From Symbiodinium natans (Eukaryota > Sar > Dinophyceae > Suessiales > Symbiodiniaceae): a stretch of DNA of 64,000 nt. Both the position numbers and the translations under genes were made by a program. Where the stretch lies: the NCBI GenBank assembly GCA_905221605.1, contig CAJNDS010002266.1, forward strand, positions 178,728 through 242,727, read 5' to 3'. This document shows, piece by piece, positions 48,085 through 57,703 of the stretch. Each line of letters opens with the position of its first letter. The stretch's first letter is position 1. The notes under the pieces are model-generated. The model saw only the letters and a program-made list of their open reading frames with translations. It did no database searches and had not been told where the DNA came from.

Positions 48085-51000
48085 GTAAATAAATAAAAAA
48101 CAGCAAACTACATCCCCACACCCTCAAACTCAACCCCTGTTAAACCCCTGAAGCCCCTTAAAACCCCTAAACCCCTTAAAGCCCCTGAACCCCTTGAAGT
48201 CCCTTAAATCCCCCTCAAAACCCCCTTACAACCCCTGAAAAACCCCCTTAAAAACCCGAAGACTCCCTCGGAAACCCTTAAACCCTTCCCCCCCCCACCC
48301 CCCCCACAGAAAAAAGGCCCGTAACGCCCTTAAAACCCCTGAATTCCCTGAAGCGCCAAAAAACCTAAAACTGGAGGCCGGGGCTCTCCCAGACCTGGGC
48401 GTTGGTCCAGTATGCCAGCGGGTTCAGCTTGATCATCCTCGCAGCGCAGATTTAGGGTTGGGGGGTTTAGGGTTTAGGGCTAGGGTTTAGGGTTTAGGGC
48501 TTGGGGTTTAGGGGTTCGGGTGTAGGCGTTAGGGTTTAGGAAAAAGGGTGGCTTGAACTCGATCCAGGCTTTTTTAGGGGGTGGGCGGTTAGTTACTGTT
48601 TAGGGTGTATAGGGTATCTAGGGGAAAGGGCTTAGGGTTTAGGGCTTATGGGCTTTGGGTCTAGGGGTGAGGGTTTTCGGGCTTGATTACAAGGGTTGTT
48701 GTTGGGTTCTTTGGGGCCCAAAAGAGGCCGTGAGATGCCCCCTGCAAAGAAGCTTCCCGCCGTCGTACTCCGCCAGAGCCATTGTCTCCCTGCCGAGTTG
48801 GCAGCTCGAATTCGTTGGGGTTTAGGGTTTAGGGTTTAGGGTTTAGGGTTTAGGGTTTAGGGTTGGGGGGTGGGGGGGGGGCTGGTCCATGGCTGTCCGT
48901 CAACGTAGGCATAGCTCCTCGTATGCAAAGAGCACAGGTCTATGTAAAGAGACATACTGCAATAACAGCACCAACCTGCAAAGTAATCGGAGGTGTCAGA
49001 GCGATGTCGTATATCAATGGTCGAGGGAGCTTTGCCCCAAAGTTCAGGTACTACATCCCCTCTCTATTGCAAACATTTTCAGGTCTCACGGCCGCCTCGC
49101 CTGTCACCACCCTGCGAGCGCCTTCGCCCGGTGATCCTTGCTCCAGCCGGAGAGAGGGAACGGACAAACAAACTGCAGACAAAGTGTCGGATCAGGGTAT
49201 ATCATCCTGTGCCCTGAATCAGCACCCTAAGCCCCTTACACTAAACGCTAAACCCTGAACAAGTACGGTGTCCCGGATCGCGAGGGCTGTTTGCGAGCTT
49301 GTGGCGGATTCTCTTGTTGCCCTAAATCCTCAAACCAATGTCCCAACATTCAGCGAACGTACAGGTCTACCATTCCCAAGAACGATTCATGACCAGCTTT
49401 CTAGGCTTTAGCTCAAACCCTAAACCCTAAACCCTAAACCCTAAACCCTAAAGCCACGATTGAGGGTTTAGGGCCGGGTTTAGGGCCATTCAGTAGCCGG
49501 TGTGCCAGGCGCGCGGGGAGAAGTCGGACAGAGCTTGGGCGGCCGGCTCCAGCTTCGAAAGCAAGCTGTACCTCAGGGTGACAAGCCGGTTTAGGGTTTA
49601 GGGTTTAGGGTTTAGGGTTTAGGGTTTAGGGTTTAGGGTTTAGGTGGGTGTGGGGAGCGATTTTGGGGCTTGGGGTTTAAGGTTGAGAACCTTCTTGGCA
49701 AAGTCCCAGCTCTCAAAACCTGAAGCCCCCCTAAGCCCCCCCCCCCCCCACCTGCCCCCAAACCCTGAAACCTTAACCCTAAACCCTAAATCCCCTAAAC
49801 CCACCCAAGCCCTAAACCCCAAACCCCAAACCCCAAACCCTGAACCCTGAACCCTAAACCCTAATTAAACCCTAACCCCTAAGCCCTAAAGCCTAAAGCC
49901 CTAAACCCCAAATCCGGATGACCAGTGCCGCCTGTCGAAGTCCTCCTTCCACAGCGATGCGCCGTACTTTGCGTCGAACTTCTCGCGGCCAAGGTTGCCG
50001 AAACCCAGAGGATAGTAGACGTGGAGTTTCCTTGCAAAAATTAATAAAGATGTATATATATATATATACATCTTTATAGATAGTTTATGTGCAAGATGTA
50101 TGTAATGCAATGTCATGTCATGTAATGTAATGTAATGTGATGTAATGTAATGTAATGCAATGTAATGTATGTATATATATATATATGTATATAGCATATA
50201 TAGCATATGCATGTATACATATGAATATAAACAAACTATTACATTATATATATATATATATATATATATATTGAGGGGTTACCCACCTGGCATCAGACGA
50301 AGGCCAAGGCTTTGACTGTTGATACCTAATCTCCATCTACAGCCCCTCTGTAGAATGACACGCGATATATATATATATATATATATGCTCACCCCCCCCC
50401 CCCCCCCCCCTCGACAGACCCCGGAAGCAAAAAAAGGGCTGAGGGCGCGACGGACAGCATAGCTGCACACAGTAGCCAGACACGTTAACACACAATAGAG
50501 CATATTTTTTCGATTAGTACGGCTTTGTGTTCGCAATGAAAGATGCAGACAGATGTGAGAAGGACGCATGCTGTAAGGACCTGAACAATTTGCTCGACAT
50601 CGTGGATTGCTATTAATTTTAATAAGATTGCTCTTAGCTTTACTTGGGTTCCTATTAAGTTTATTAGGATTCATAGGCTTCGTATGAGTTCAATAGGAAT
50701 CCTATTTAAATCAATAGGAACCCCATTAAAATGAATGAGAACCCTATTGAAATTAAGACGAGTCTTTTTTGAAAACTTAGTAAGAATCCTAGTACAATGA
50801 ATAAGAACCTGGTTGAAATACGTAGAAGCTCCTATTAACATTTCTTGGCGTCCTAAATTCAGAGGAACCAGAGGAAGGCCATTCAAATGAATGGAATAGG
50901 AACCCTTTTGAATTCATAGGAATGCTATTAAAATTAATAGGAACCCTACAAAAGAATCTATGAATTCTTTTTAAGAGTAACAGGAATCCGTTTAACATGA

Positions 51001-54000
51001 AGATGAATCCTATTAAAGGATTAAGAGGAGCCAATAAAATTCTATAAAAAAAGTAATGTGGACCCTTCAAAACTTAAAACAATAAGAGTCGTACTGTTAG
51101 AATTATAATGAACCCTATTAAAACATTTAATTAATAGGATTGCTAATAAACAAATAAGAGTTACAATAACATTACTTCGAGTCCAATTGAAATGAATAGG
51201 GAACAGGATTTAAAAAACATAATCGGAGCACTGTGGAATCTAGTAGGAATCCTATGAACATTATTAGGAATCCTGTCAACATGAATGAGAAACCCTGTTA
51301 AAGTGAATACGAAGCCTATTCCAACTAATCAGAAGCCTTTTAAATGAATAGGAAGCTTGTCAAATCAAAAGGAACCCTGTAAGACATCTTATGAAAATGA
51401 ATAAGAAGCCTATTGAAATTAATAGGAATATGTATAAAATTTGTTATGAAGCTTATTAAAATTCTAAGACTTTTATTAAAACTAACTAGGAAGAAGAATG
51501 CTATTACAATTACTCAGAATCGTATTCCAATTATTTGGCATTTGATTAAAATGAATAGGAATCAATATTAAACCCCATTAAACAAATACAGGAATCCCAT
51601 TGAAGATCACTTAGAATGCTAGTAACATGATTAGGAGTCTTATTAATTAAATAAGGACTCCCATTAAAGTGAACAGGAGTATTATTAAATTTAATAGGCA
51701 GCCTAAAACATAATAAGGAATCATATAAGAACCCTTGAAAAACTCTTATCAAAACTCCAGTTTCTAAAAATCCAAAAACCCAAACATCCAAACATCCACC
51801 CCAAAGGTTTGGATTTTTGGAAACTCGAGCGGGAGCCTCAAAATCCAGAAATCGAGCAAATTCCTCGAGTTTCCAAAATTCCAAAAATCCAAAAAAACAC
51901 ACCCCAAGGTTTGGAGTTTTGGAAACTCGAGGAATTTGCTCGATTTTGGATTTTGAGGCTCCCGCTCGAGTTTCCAAAAATCCGAAACTTGGGTTGGAGT
52001 TTTTGGAATTTTGGAAACTCGAGGAATTTCCTCAAAATCAAAAAATCGAGCAATTTCCTCGAGTTTCCAAAATTCCAAAAATCCAAAAATAATCCACCCC
52101 AAGGTTGGGAATTTTGGAAACTCGAGGAATTTGCTCGATTTTTGGATTTTGAGGCTCCCGCTCGAGTTTCCAAAAATCCAAACCTTGGGGTGGAATTTTT
52201 TGGATTTTTGGAACTTTGGAAACTCGAGGAATTTGCTCGATTTTTGGATTTTGAGGCTCCCGCTCGAGTTTCCAAAAATCCAAACCTTGGGGTTGATTTT
52301 TTTTTGAATTTTGGAAATTCGAGGACTTTGCTCGGATTAAGGATTTTGAGGCTCCCACTCGAGTTTCCAAAAAGCGGAACCCTGGGTTGGATTTTTTGGC
52401 TTTTTGGATTTTTGGAAACTCGAGGAATTTTGGAGTGGTGCTTTCCCCCCCCCCCCCCCCTTCCTGAACAGACCGGATATATACTTCCGGGGTCTGTCGA
52501 GGGGGGGGGGGGTGACCACATATATATTTCTATATAAGCTCTGCCGTGCGAGGCGGTAGTTCGCGCCCATTTGGGCCTTCCGGAGCAGGGCTCAACGGGT
52601 TTGGGTGAAACAGACACAGGCTTTCAGCCCAGGAGCTGTACTGGGCCTACACGCACCAAATCTTAAGGGGGAGAAGCTCACCCCTGTGAAAAGGTGCTTG
52701 CCCTGATGCTCAAAGGGGAGAAACTCACCCTTGTTCAGCCCCAGGGCAGTTGTCTCTGCGACAGCGCACTATTGACCATCACACCTGCAGCAACCAGCCG
52801 AAAATGGAAAGATTGGCATTCACTGGCCAGCCGCATGAAGGTCGCACGTGGGTCCCTGCTTGCAGACGCCGTGGCCTCCTTAATCCAGTTGGCGTGGACG
52901 GGACACACACGGCGGGCCAAAGTGTGGAACCGTTTCCACTTATGGCCAGGCCTTCTCTGCCTCCTCCAGCTGAGAAGGTCAAAGAAACGTAAGGCAGGCT
53001 GCGCTGTCGAAGAGGAGGCCATCTCAATGCCCATGTTGCTTTCCCCAGGTCAAACAGGTGAAAGCCCTGGACGAGCAATCACACCAGGATGCATCCCACA
53101 TGGCACATGAACTGGAAGCTGAAAGTTTGCCCCCTAGCCTCGAGAACCTCAGTAGCCAGAACGCAACGCTCCTGGCACACGAGGCTGACTGGGCCTTTCA
53201 ACTCTCTGTTGTTTCCATGCAGAAACAGCTCAACATCCTCAGCCCAGTAAGTTTTGGCAGCAATACCAGGCAGCATTTTTGCCAGCTCGTACTCATGTTT
53301 TTGGCACGTCGTGGAGATTTTTAAAATCAAGTCGTTGGCCGTATAAACAGCTCTATCTTGACCTTTGGTAAGCCACTGCAGCAGCATCCCCGACGGTCCA
53401 GAGACGCCCCATTCAAAGCCCAACGTTTTGGGGAGCATCTCGATTGAGTTGGAAGCCCCAGTTTGGGCCAACCAACCATGGAGCTTAGGGAGCTCCCCCT
53501 TTGCCGATGGCATCGGCCTGCTCACTGCCGTCTCCCCAACTGGAGGGCCCAGTGCCTGGGACTCGGAACGCAACCTGACCCTCCGTGACCAAGGGGTCTC
53601 CCGGGCGAAAACTGCTTGCCCGGCGTCCTGGGAACTGCAGGGGAGAACCTCACCCTGTTCCGAGGTGGACTCAGAGGTCGAAGGATCCCAGTCAGGTGCT
53701 GGGGACACTGGTTGGGGGAGAAACTCACCCCTTCCAGCGCTTGAGGAGCTCTGCTCGGCGTTGGCCTGCCCTGCCTCCTGACAGGTGTATATATATATAT
53801 ATAAGCTCACCCCCCCCCATGGACCCACTGCGGGCGGCAGCCGAGTCCTAGCAAGATCAAGGAAAAACAACAAAACAATAAACTAACAAAAGCCAAAAAT
53901 TAATATAACAAAAAAAACAACCTTTTACAAAACTATGGGGCTGGGGCCTCCCTTTGATGGCTTTTTTGGTTTTCTCGAGAAAAAGATGGCTTTTTTGGTT

Positions 54001-57000
54001 CGAAACCATCTTTTTCTCGAGAAAAAGATGGTTTTTGGAGGACTTCTCCTGGTAAAACCACCTTTTTCTCGACAAAGATGGTTTTTCGAAGGATGGTTGC
54101 TCAAAACCATCTTTTTCTCGAGAAAAAGATGGTTTCGAACCAAAAAACCATCTTTTTCTCGAGAAAACCAAAAAAAACCAAAAACCACCAAAAAAACATC
54201 TTTTCCAAAACTATGGGGCTGGGGCCTCCAAAAGATGTGTTTTTTTTGGTCTTCTCGAGAAAAAGATGTTTTTTTGGTTCGAAACCATCTTTTTCTCGAG
54301 AAAAAGATGGTTTTTGGAGGTCTTCCCCTAGTAAAAACACCTTTTCTCGAGAAAAGATGGTTTGTCGAAGGATGGTTGCTCAAAACCATCTTTTTCTCGA
54401 GAAAAAGATTGTTTCGAACCAAAAAACCATCTTTTTCTCGAAAAATCCAAAAAAATAAAAAAAATCCAAAAAAAACCATCTTTTCCAAAACTATGGGGCT
54501 GGGGCCTCCAAAGATGTTTTTTTGGGGGTTTTCTCGAGAAAAAAAAGGTGTTTTTGGTTCGAAACCATCATTTTTTCGAGAAAAAGATGGTTTTTGGAGG
54601 TCTTCTCCTGGTAAAACCATCTTTTTCTCGAGAAAAAGATGGTTTTTCGAAGGATTGTTGCTCAAAACCATCTTTTCTTGAACCCTAAACCTGTAAAAAA
54701 CTTAACCCTGTAGAATTCAAAGGTTAAGGGCTTAGGGTTTAATTGCCGGCATAGGTTCAAATGCCTAAATCTTAAACCCTTGACCTTGAAACCTCAACCC
54801 TACAGGGTTTAAAGGTTAAGGGTTTTTTTTGCAGGCTGAGGTTTAAATGCCTAAATCTTAAAATATAAACAAAAGCCAACAGAAAGAAAAACCCTCCGTG
54901 TGTGTGTGAGAGAGTGAATTAAGGAATACAGTCAAAAATCCGGTCACCGGAAAATCACCAGACAGCATAGGTGTTATCGGTATTTGCGGTACTTTTGCAA
55001 AGGTCAAGGCCTGCGGTGGGTCCATTGGGGGGGGGGCATTGGGGGGGGGGGGGGGGGGTGACCATATATATCTATATAACAACAACATGCTTGTCTGCAA
55101 CGGTCTCAAACATCCAAAGCATGCGCGCCAAACCGAAGTCCCCAAAAGGCCTCGACCGAATACCTTGAAAAAAGAACCTCGCAAGAAGCTGCAATGCAAT
55201 TGGCAATGCCGCCATGGTACAGGTGTGGATAGTGCTTAGTCACATTCGCGATGTGCTGATAGGTCTCAGGGAAGAGATGCAAGGTGTCCACGGTGATCAC
55301 CGGAATCTCTTTCAAGAGTCCTAGTGGAGAAGTGCGCCCAGAGGACTTAACTGGCTTGAGCGCTCAACGCATAGGGTTTGGTGTTTAGGGTTTGCGATAC
55401 CGCCCCCTCAACAAGTAGGTTTTCAGGGGGGGGAAGGTAGATGGCTCATGAGCTCAGCTCAGAAAGCTCCTGAAACTTGGGACATTGGCAACAGTGGCAT
55501 CTTGCAGCGACACTCGACGGTCTGGGCTTTCAGGTTTTGCGGCTTCACACTTCTAAGGTCTTAGGTCAGGACACACGCCGCCCCACCACAGCAAAAACAC
55601 CATGAACCCTAAACCTTCTCACCTGAACCGTGTAAAGACCCCAGGCAACCACCAACCACATGACGCCCCAAAGTTTGAACCCTAAGCCATATAAACCACG
55701 AGGAAGTCCTATTCCCCAAGCCCTTTCCCATCACACCCGCGGGCCTATGGAGTCCATCATGTCCAAGATCACCTGAGCTTAGAAACCGTTCAACTGCTTG
55801 GAGAAGCCTGGGAGGTTCTCTGTTCACCCTAATGAACCCTAATTCACCCTAATGAACCCTAATTAACCCTAAACCCTAGCTAATGGTCCCTTTTGGGAAT
55901 CTCACTCTGGTATCCCGGAGCCTTATATATATATATATATATATAATATAATGTAGGGCCCGAAATGGCCCGGAATTCTTAGAATCCTGCGGGGTTTAGG
56001 GGCCATGGGCTTGGGGGAAGCATCGAGCGCATGTTTGCTTGGGGTGTCTCAAGGGAACCGAAGCCACTGAAAAGGGGAATGAGGGTGCTGCTGGGCATCG
56101 CAACAGCTTGCTAGCCCAAAGTCTTGCATGGCAGGTCTTAGGGTTTGCGACTTACAGCGAGGTCATACGCCGTTCGAAAGAACAGACCCCTGAATAAGCC
56201 CTAAAGCCCTGAAGCCCTAAACCCCTAAACCCTAAACCCTAAACCCTGAACCCTAAACCCTAAACCCTGAGCGCCCTAAACCCCCGGGTTAAGAGCATCA
56301 GGTAGCTGTCTATCTGGCCATTGAGCCCAAGGCTCCATGCCGCTCGCCCCAAGGCTACTCATCTGAACCTGGTTTAGGGTTTATGGGGCTCAGGGTTGTT
56401 TAGGGTTTAGGGTTTAGGGTTTAGGGTTTAGGGTTTAGGGTTTAGGGTTTAGGGCTTTGTCAGAGCCCTTGATCTGCTTTGCTTCTGAGGTGTTGCGTTC
56501 TTCGGGGGTTTAGGGTTTAGGGAGTAAGTTCCATCCTACATCTGTATAAGCCCCCCGCACGGCCGTGTTTGCTCGACTCCAAACCGTCGCAGCCCTAAAG
56601 CAGAAAGACCCACTGTCGAGCCGAGCTGGGGCACCAGTTACCGGCCTTTTTGGCGGGCTAGACCCTTGCAACCAGCAACTTGCTGATCTGCAGGACACTG
56701 TAGGGCTTGCCAAGCCCTGAACCCCATAGACCCTCAACCCAAAAAAACCCTCGTCGCCCTAAACCCGAAACCCGAAAACCGAAAACCTAAACCGAACCCT
56801 AAGCCTTCAACCCAAAACTTGTCCGCGCGACGACGCGCCCAGGTAGAGCTCGGTGTGCCCAGCGCAGGATCTCCTGCGGTCGAATCTCGGGGGTTGGGGG
56901 GTTTAGGGGTTGGGCTCTGAGGGGTTTAGGGGTTGGGTTGAGGGGTTGAGGGTTTCTAGGGTTTAGAGAGTTCGGGGTTGTTTGGGGCTACAGGGCTTCA

Positions 57001-57703
57001 TGAGGCTTGCAGAGTTCTTCGGGTTTCGGGCCTTTAGGGTTCAAATAAGGTCTATAAGTATTAGTGCTTGGGTTGAGGTGTTTACACCAGGGTTTGCGTT
57101 AGGATGTGGGCTGAGGGGTTTAGGGGTTGCTGACAGATTTCCATAATGGCGACATCTTCACTCCATGCAGCGCCCTGCAACACCCCAGAAGCCCCTTTCA
57201 ACCCCTCGAAGCCCAATGAATCTTGCTGCCTGCGGGGTCATCTGCATGAGCTGCGCGTTGATTGATGCGACTCGCTCCTGGAACAGGGGGTTTAGGGATC
57301 CGTGGCGTTTCAGGAGTTAAGGATGCACCGCCACAGATGAACGAAGTATAGCTTGAGCAAGCATCAATATTCTTCCACTGTCGCCCTAACCTCCAAAATG
57401 CCCATAGCTCCCCACGATCCTGGCGACATGCTCACCAGCCAGGAACAACACACCAGTGCCCATTTCTTTGGGTTTTCGTACGAAAATACTCCCCCCCCCC
57501 CCCCCCCAAAACCCATGTGAGCATGGTTCAACCCTTCAAGCCCCTAAACCCTAAAACCTTAAACCCTAAACCCAAAACCCTAAGCCCTGAGTACGGTTTG
57601 GGGCACCCGCGAAGCCCCAAACTCTTGCAGAGGATCCTCGCTGAAGGACTGCCTCAAGTTGCCCAGAGGAGGGCCAGCTGCAGCGACGAAGACAAAGCCG
57701 AAC
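43564..57703 (-). CDS. PAPS/APS reductase with C-terminal thioredoxin domain, 16 exons
   Basis: Sulfate assimilation: reduces (phospho)adenylyl sulfate to sulfite (known of the CysH/MET16/APR family). Exons in order: 57703-57625, 57277-57230, 56873-56805, 55772-55745, 55320-55221, 50030-49923, 49571-49506, 49136-49101, 48789-48742, 48437-48387, 47175-47076, 46613-46546, 45936-45843, 45024-44987, 44666-44560, 43649-43564 (TAA). Phases agree throughout; 348 residues from the second exon on. Motifs: ARTSFG; IPVITVDTLHLFPETY; TGRRRSQGG; KLNPLAYWT; VPYNVLHDRGFSSIGDE; TRPVKDGEEERAGRF; TECGMH (catalytic Cys); then thioredoxin LIEFYSPMCGHCTHFAP. The Cys pairs that hold the 4Fe-4S cluster in plant-type APS reductases are absent, so PAPS use, or an APR-B-like enzyme, is likely. 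Donors: 7 GC, 5 GA, 2 GT, 1 apparent GG; all acceptors AG|G. The 5' end and targeting peptide are not placed. Confidence 0.9.
44560..44666 (-). CDS. reductase exon with CGHC thioredoxin active site
   Basis: After CTGCCAG|G it reads FYSPMCGHCTHFAPTYAEIA. The preceding 38-nt exon ends ATCGA|GCGCC, giving LIEFYSPMCGHC. The CGHC pair is of the protein-disulfide-isomerase type. The donor GTTG|GAAGG leads to the terminal exon at 43649. Confidence 0.85.
45122..45172. repeat. (AAAGCCT)n variant array
   Basis: Seven-base units AAAGCCT continuing directly from CCCTAAA repeats, a homogenised telomere-repeat variant inside a reductase intron. Confidence 0.8.
45268..45480 (+). repeat. (TTTATAGGG)n 9-base array
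   Basis: About 20 units of GGGTTTATA with some 10-base GGGTTTTATA. It is read as Ile-Gly-Phe repeats in one frame. It lies in a reductase intron. Confidence 0.9.
47408..47512. mobile_element. MITE-like family 1, copy E
   Basis: Left arm AAGGTTGGGATTCTCCCCCT then TATACTAACAGTCCTT. Right arm AGGACTGTTCGCATAAGGCG then GAACATT. It lies in a reductase intron. Confidence 0.65.
47998..48092. repeat. C-run, A-run, (TA)n and (TAA)n tract
   Basis: Successive homopolymer C, homopolymer A, TA and TAA runs in a reductase intron. Confidence 0.95.
50040..50275. repeat. (TA)n and (TGTAA)n-like tracts
   Basis: TA runs plus a stretch of TAATG/TGTAATG units between 50100 and 50170. Confidence 0.9.
50352..50431 (-). 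mobile_element. G-tract/(TA)n element, copy 1
   Basis: On the minus strand: CTTCCGGGGTCTGTCGAG, about 19 G, TGAGC, then (AT)n. It matches copy 2 at 52483 in every block. Confidence 0.6.
50580..51750. repeat. degenerate AT-rich repeat of a 20-25-base unit
   Basis: About 45 diverged copies around AATAGGAATCCTATTAAA, with alternating GAATAGGAA and CCTATTA blocks that are partly inverted. GC content is far below the rest of the window. No telomere-type repeats occur in it. Confidence 0.75.
51760..52440. repeat. CTCGAG-centred inverted/tandem repeat array
   Basis: Alternating arms TTTTGGAAACTCGAGGAATT and CTCGAGTTTCCAAAAATCC, with spacers GATTTTTGGATTTTGAGGCT. About six units of roughly 100 bp. 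Long frames are open on both strands because the unit is palindromic and stop-poor; they are not evidence of a gene. Confidence 0.85.
52441..52545 (+). mobile_element. G-tract/(TA)n element, copy 2, with inverted half
   Basis: C-run, TTCCTGAACAGACCGG, ATATATAC, CTTCCGGGGTCTGTCGAG, G-run, TGACC, then a TA-rich tail. The left half is an imperfect inverted copy of the right half, so it can fold as a hairpin with C-run opposite G-run. Confidence 0.6.
52735..53873 (-). pseudogene. decayed protein-kinase-like gene
   Basis: Minus strand. From 53470 down it shows a kinase-like N-lobe: a glycine-containing loop, DLILKIS (candidate ATP lysine) and EYELAKMLPG (helix C Glu). An in-frame TGA at 53076-53078 is followed in the same frame by FHLFDLGK. 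One base is then missing, and the frame resumes as NMGIEMASS and later FFDLLSW, placed like the catalytic-loop Asn and the metal-binding Asp. The canonical H-R-D and D-F-G are altered even without the breaks. Upstream it is low-complexity with G-E-F-L-P/G-E-V-L-P repeats encoded by GGGTGAGTTTCTCCCC-like units, and the apparent N-terminus is microsatellite. It is nested in the reductase intron on the same strand. Kinase-like assignment is by motif order only. Confidence 0.55.
53787..53850 (-). mobile_element. G-tract/(TA)n element, copy 3
   Basis: Minus strand: GCCCGCAGTGGGTCCATGG, G-run, TGAGC, (TA)n. It shares TGGGTCCAT plus G-run plus TGASC with copy 4. Confidence 0.6.
53933..54688. repeat. 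278-bp tandem repeat made of perfect palindromes
   Basis: Units start CTATGGGGCTGGGGCCTCC at 53933, 54211 and 54491; the third is truncated. Each unit holds several near-perfect 28-34-bp palindromes with half-site AAACCATCTTTTTCTCGAG and a CTCGAG centre. 248-residue frames are open on both strands purely through this symmetry. Confidence 0.9.
55010..55082 (+). mobile_element. G-tract/(TA)n element, copy 4
   Basis: GCCTGCGGTGGGTCCATTGG, two G-runs, TGACC, then ATATATCTATATAA. Same block order as the other three copies. Confidence 0.6.
55922..55952. repeat. (TA)n microsatellite
   Basis: About 13 TA units between reductase exons. Confidence 0.9.
56398..56456 (+). repeat. perfect TTTAGGG array
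   Basis: About 8 units in a reductase intron. The neighbouring island at 56290-56380 is coding-like but does not fit the reductase phase. Confidence 0.9.

Larger units (their letters stand above)
49923..55320 (-). other. 5.2-kb reductase intron (50031-55220) and flanking exons
   Basis: Donor CACCT|GTACC at 55220 and acceptor GCAAG|GAAAC at 50030. The join restores YPHLKLHVYYP in a conserved reductase region. Within it, in order along the plus strand: TA tracts, a G-tract element, a degenerate AT-rich repeat, a CTCGAG repeat array, a second G-tract element, a kinase-like pseudogene, a third G-tract element, a palindrome array and a fourth G-tract element. Confidence 0.75.

Noticed and set aside
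51809-52617. 240-260-residue open frames on both strands
   Set aside because: Both strands are equally open because the repeat unit is palindromic and lacks stops. No codon bias or conserved domain.
53365-53851. Plus-strand open frames opposite the kinase-like pseudogene
   Set aside because: No domain signal, while the minus strand carries ordered kinase-like motifs.
53925-54681. 248-residue open frames on both strands
   Set aside because: Product of the CTCGAG palindrome array.
56290-56380. Island first taken as a reductase exon (reads LGLNGQIDSYLMLL)
   Set aside because: Phase and sequence fit worse than the 28-nt exon at 55745-55772, which gives an uninterrupted family-like segment.
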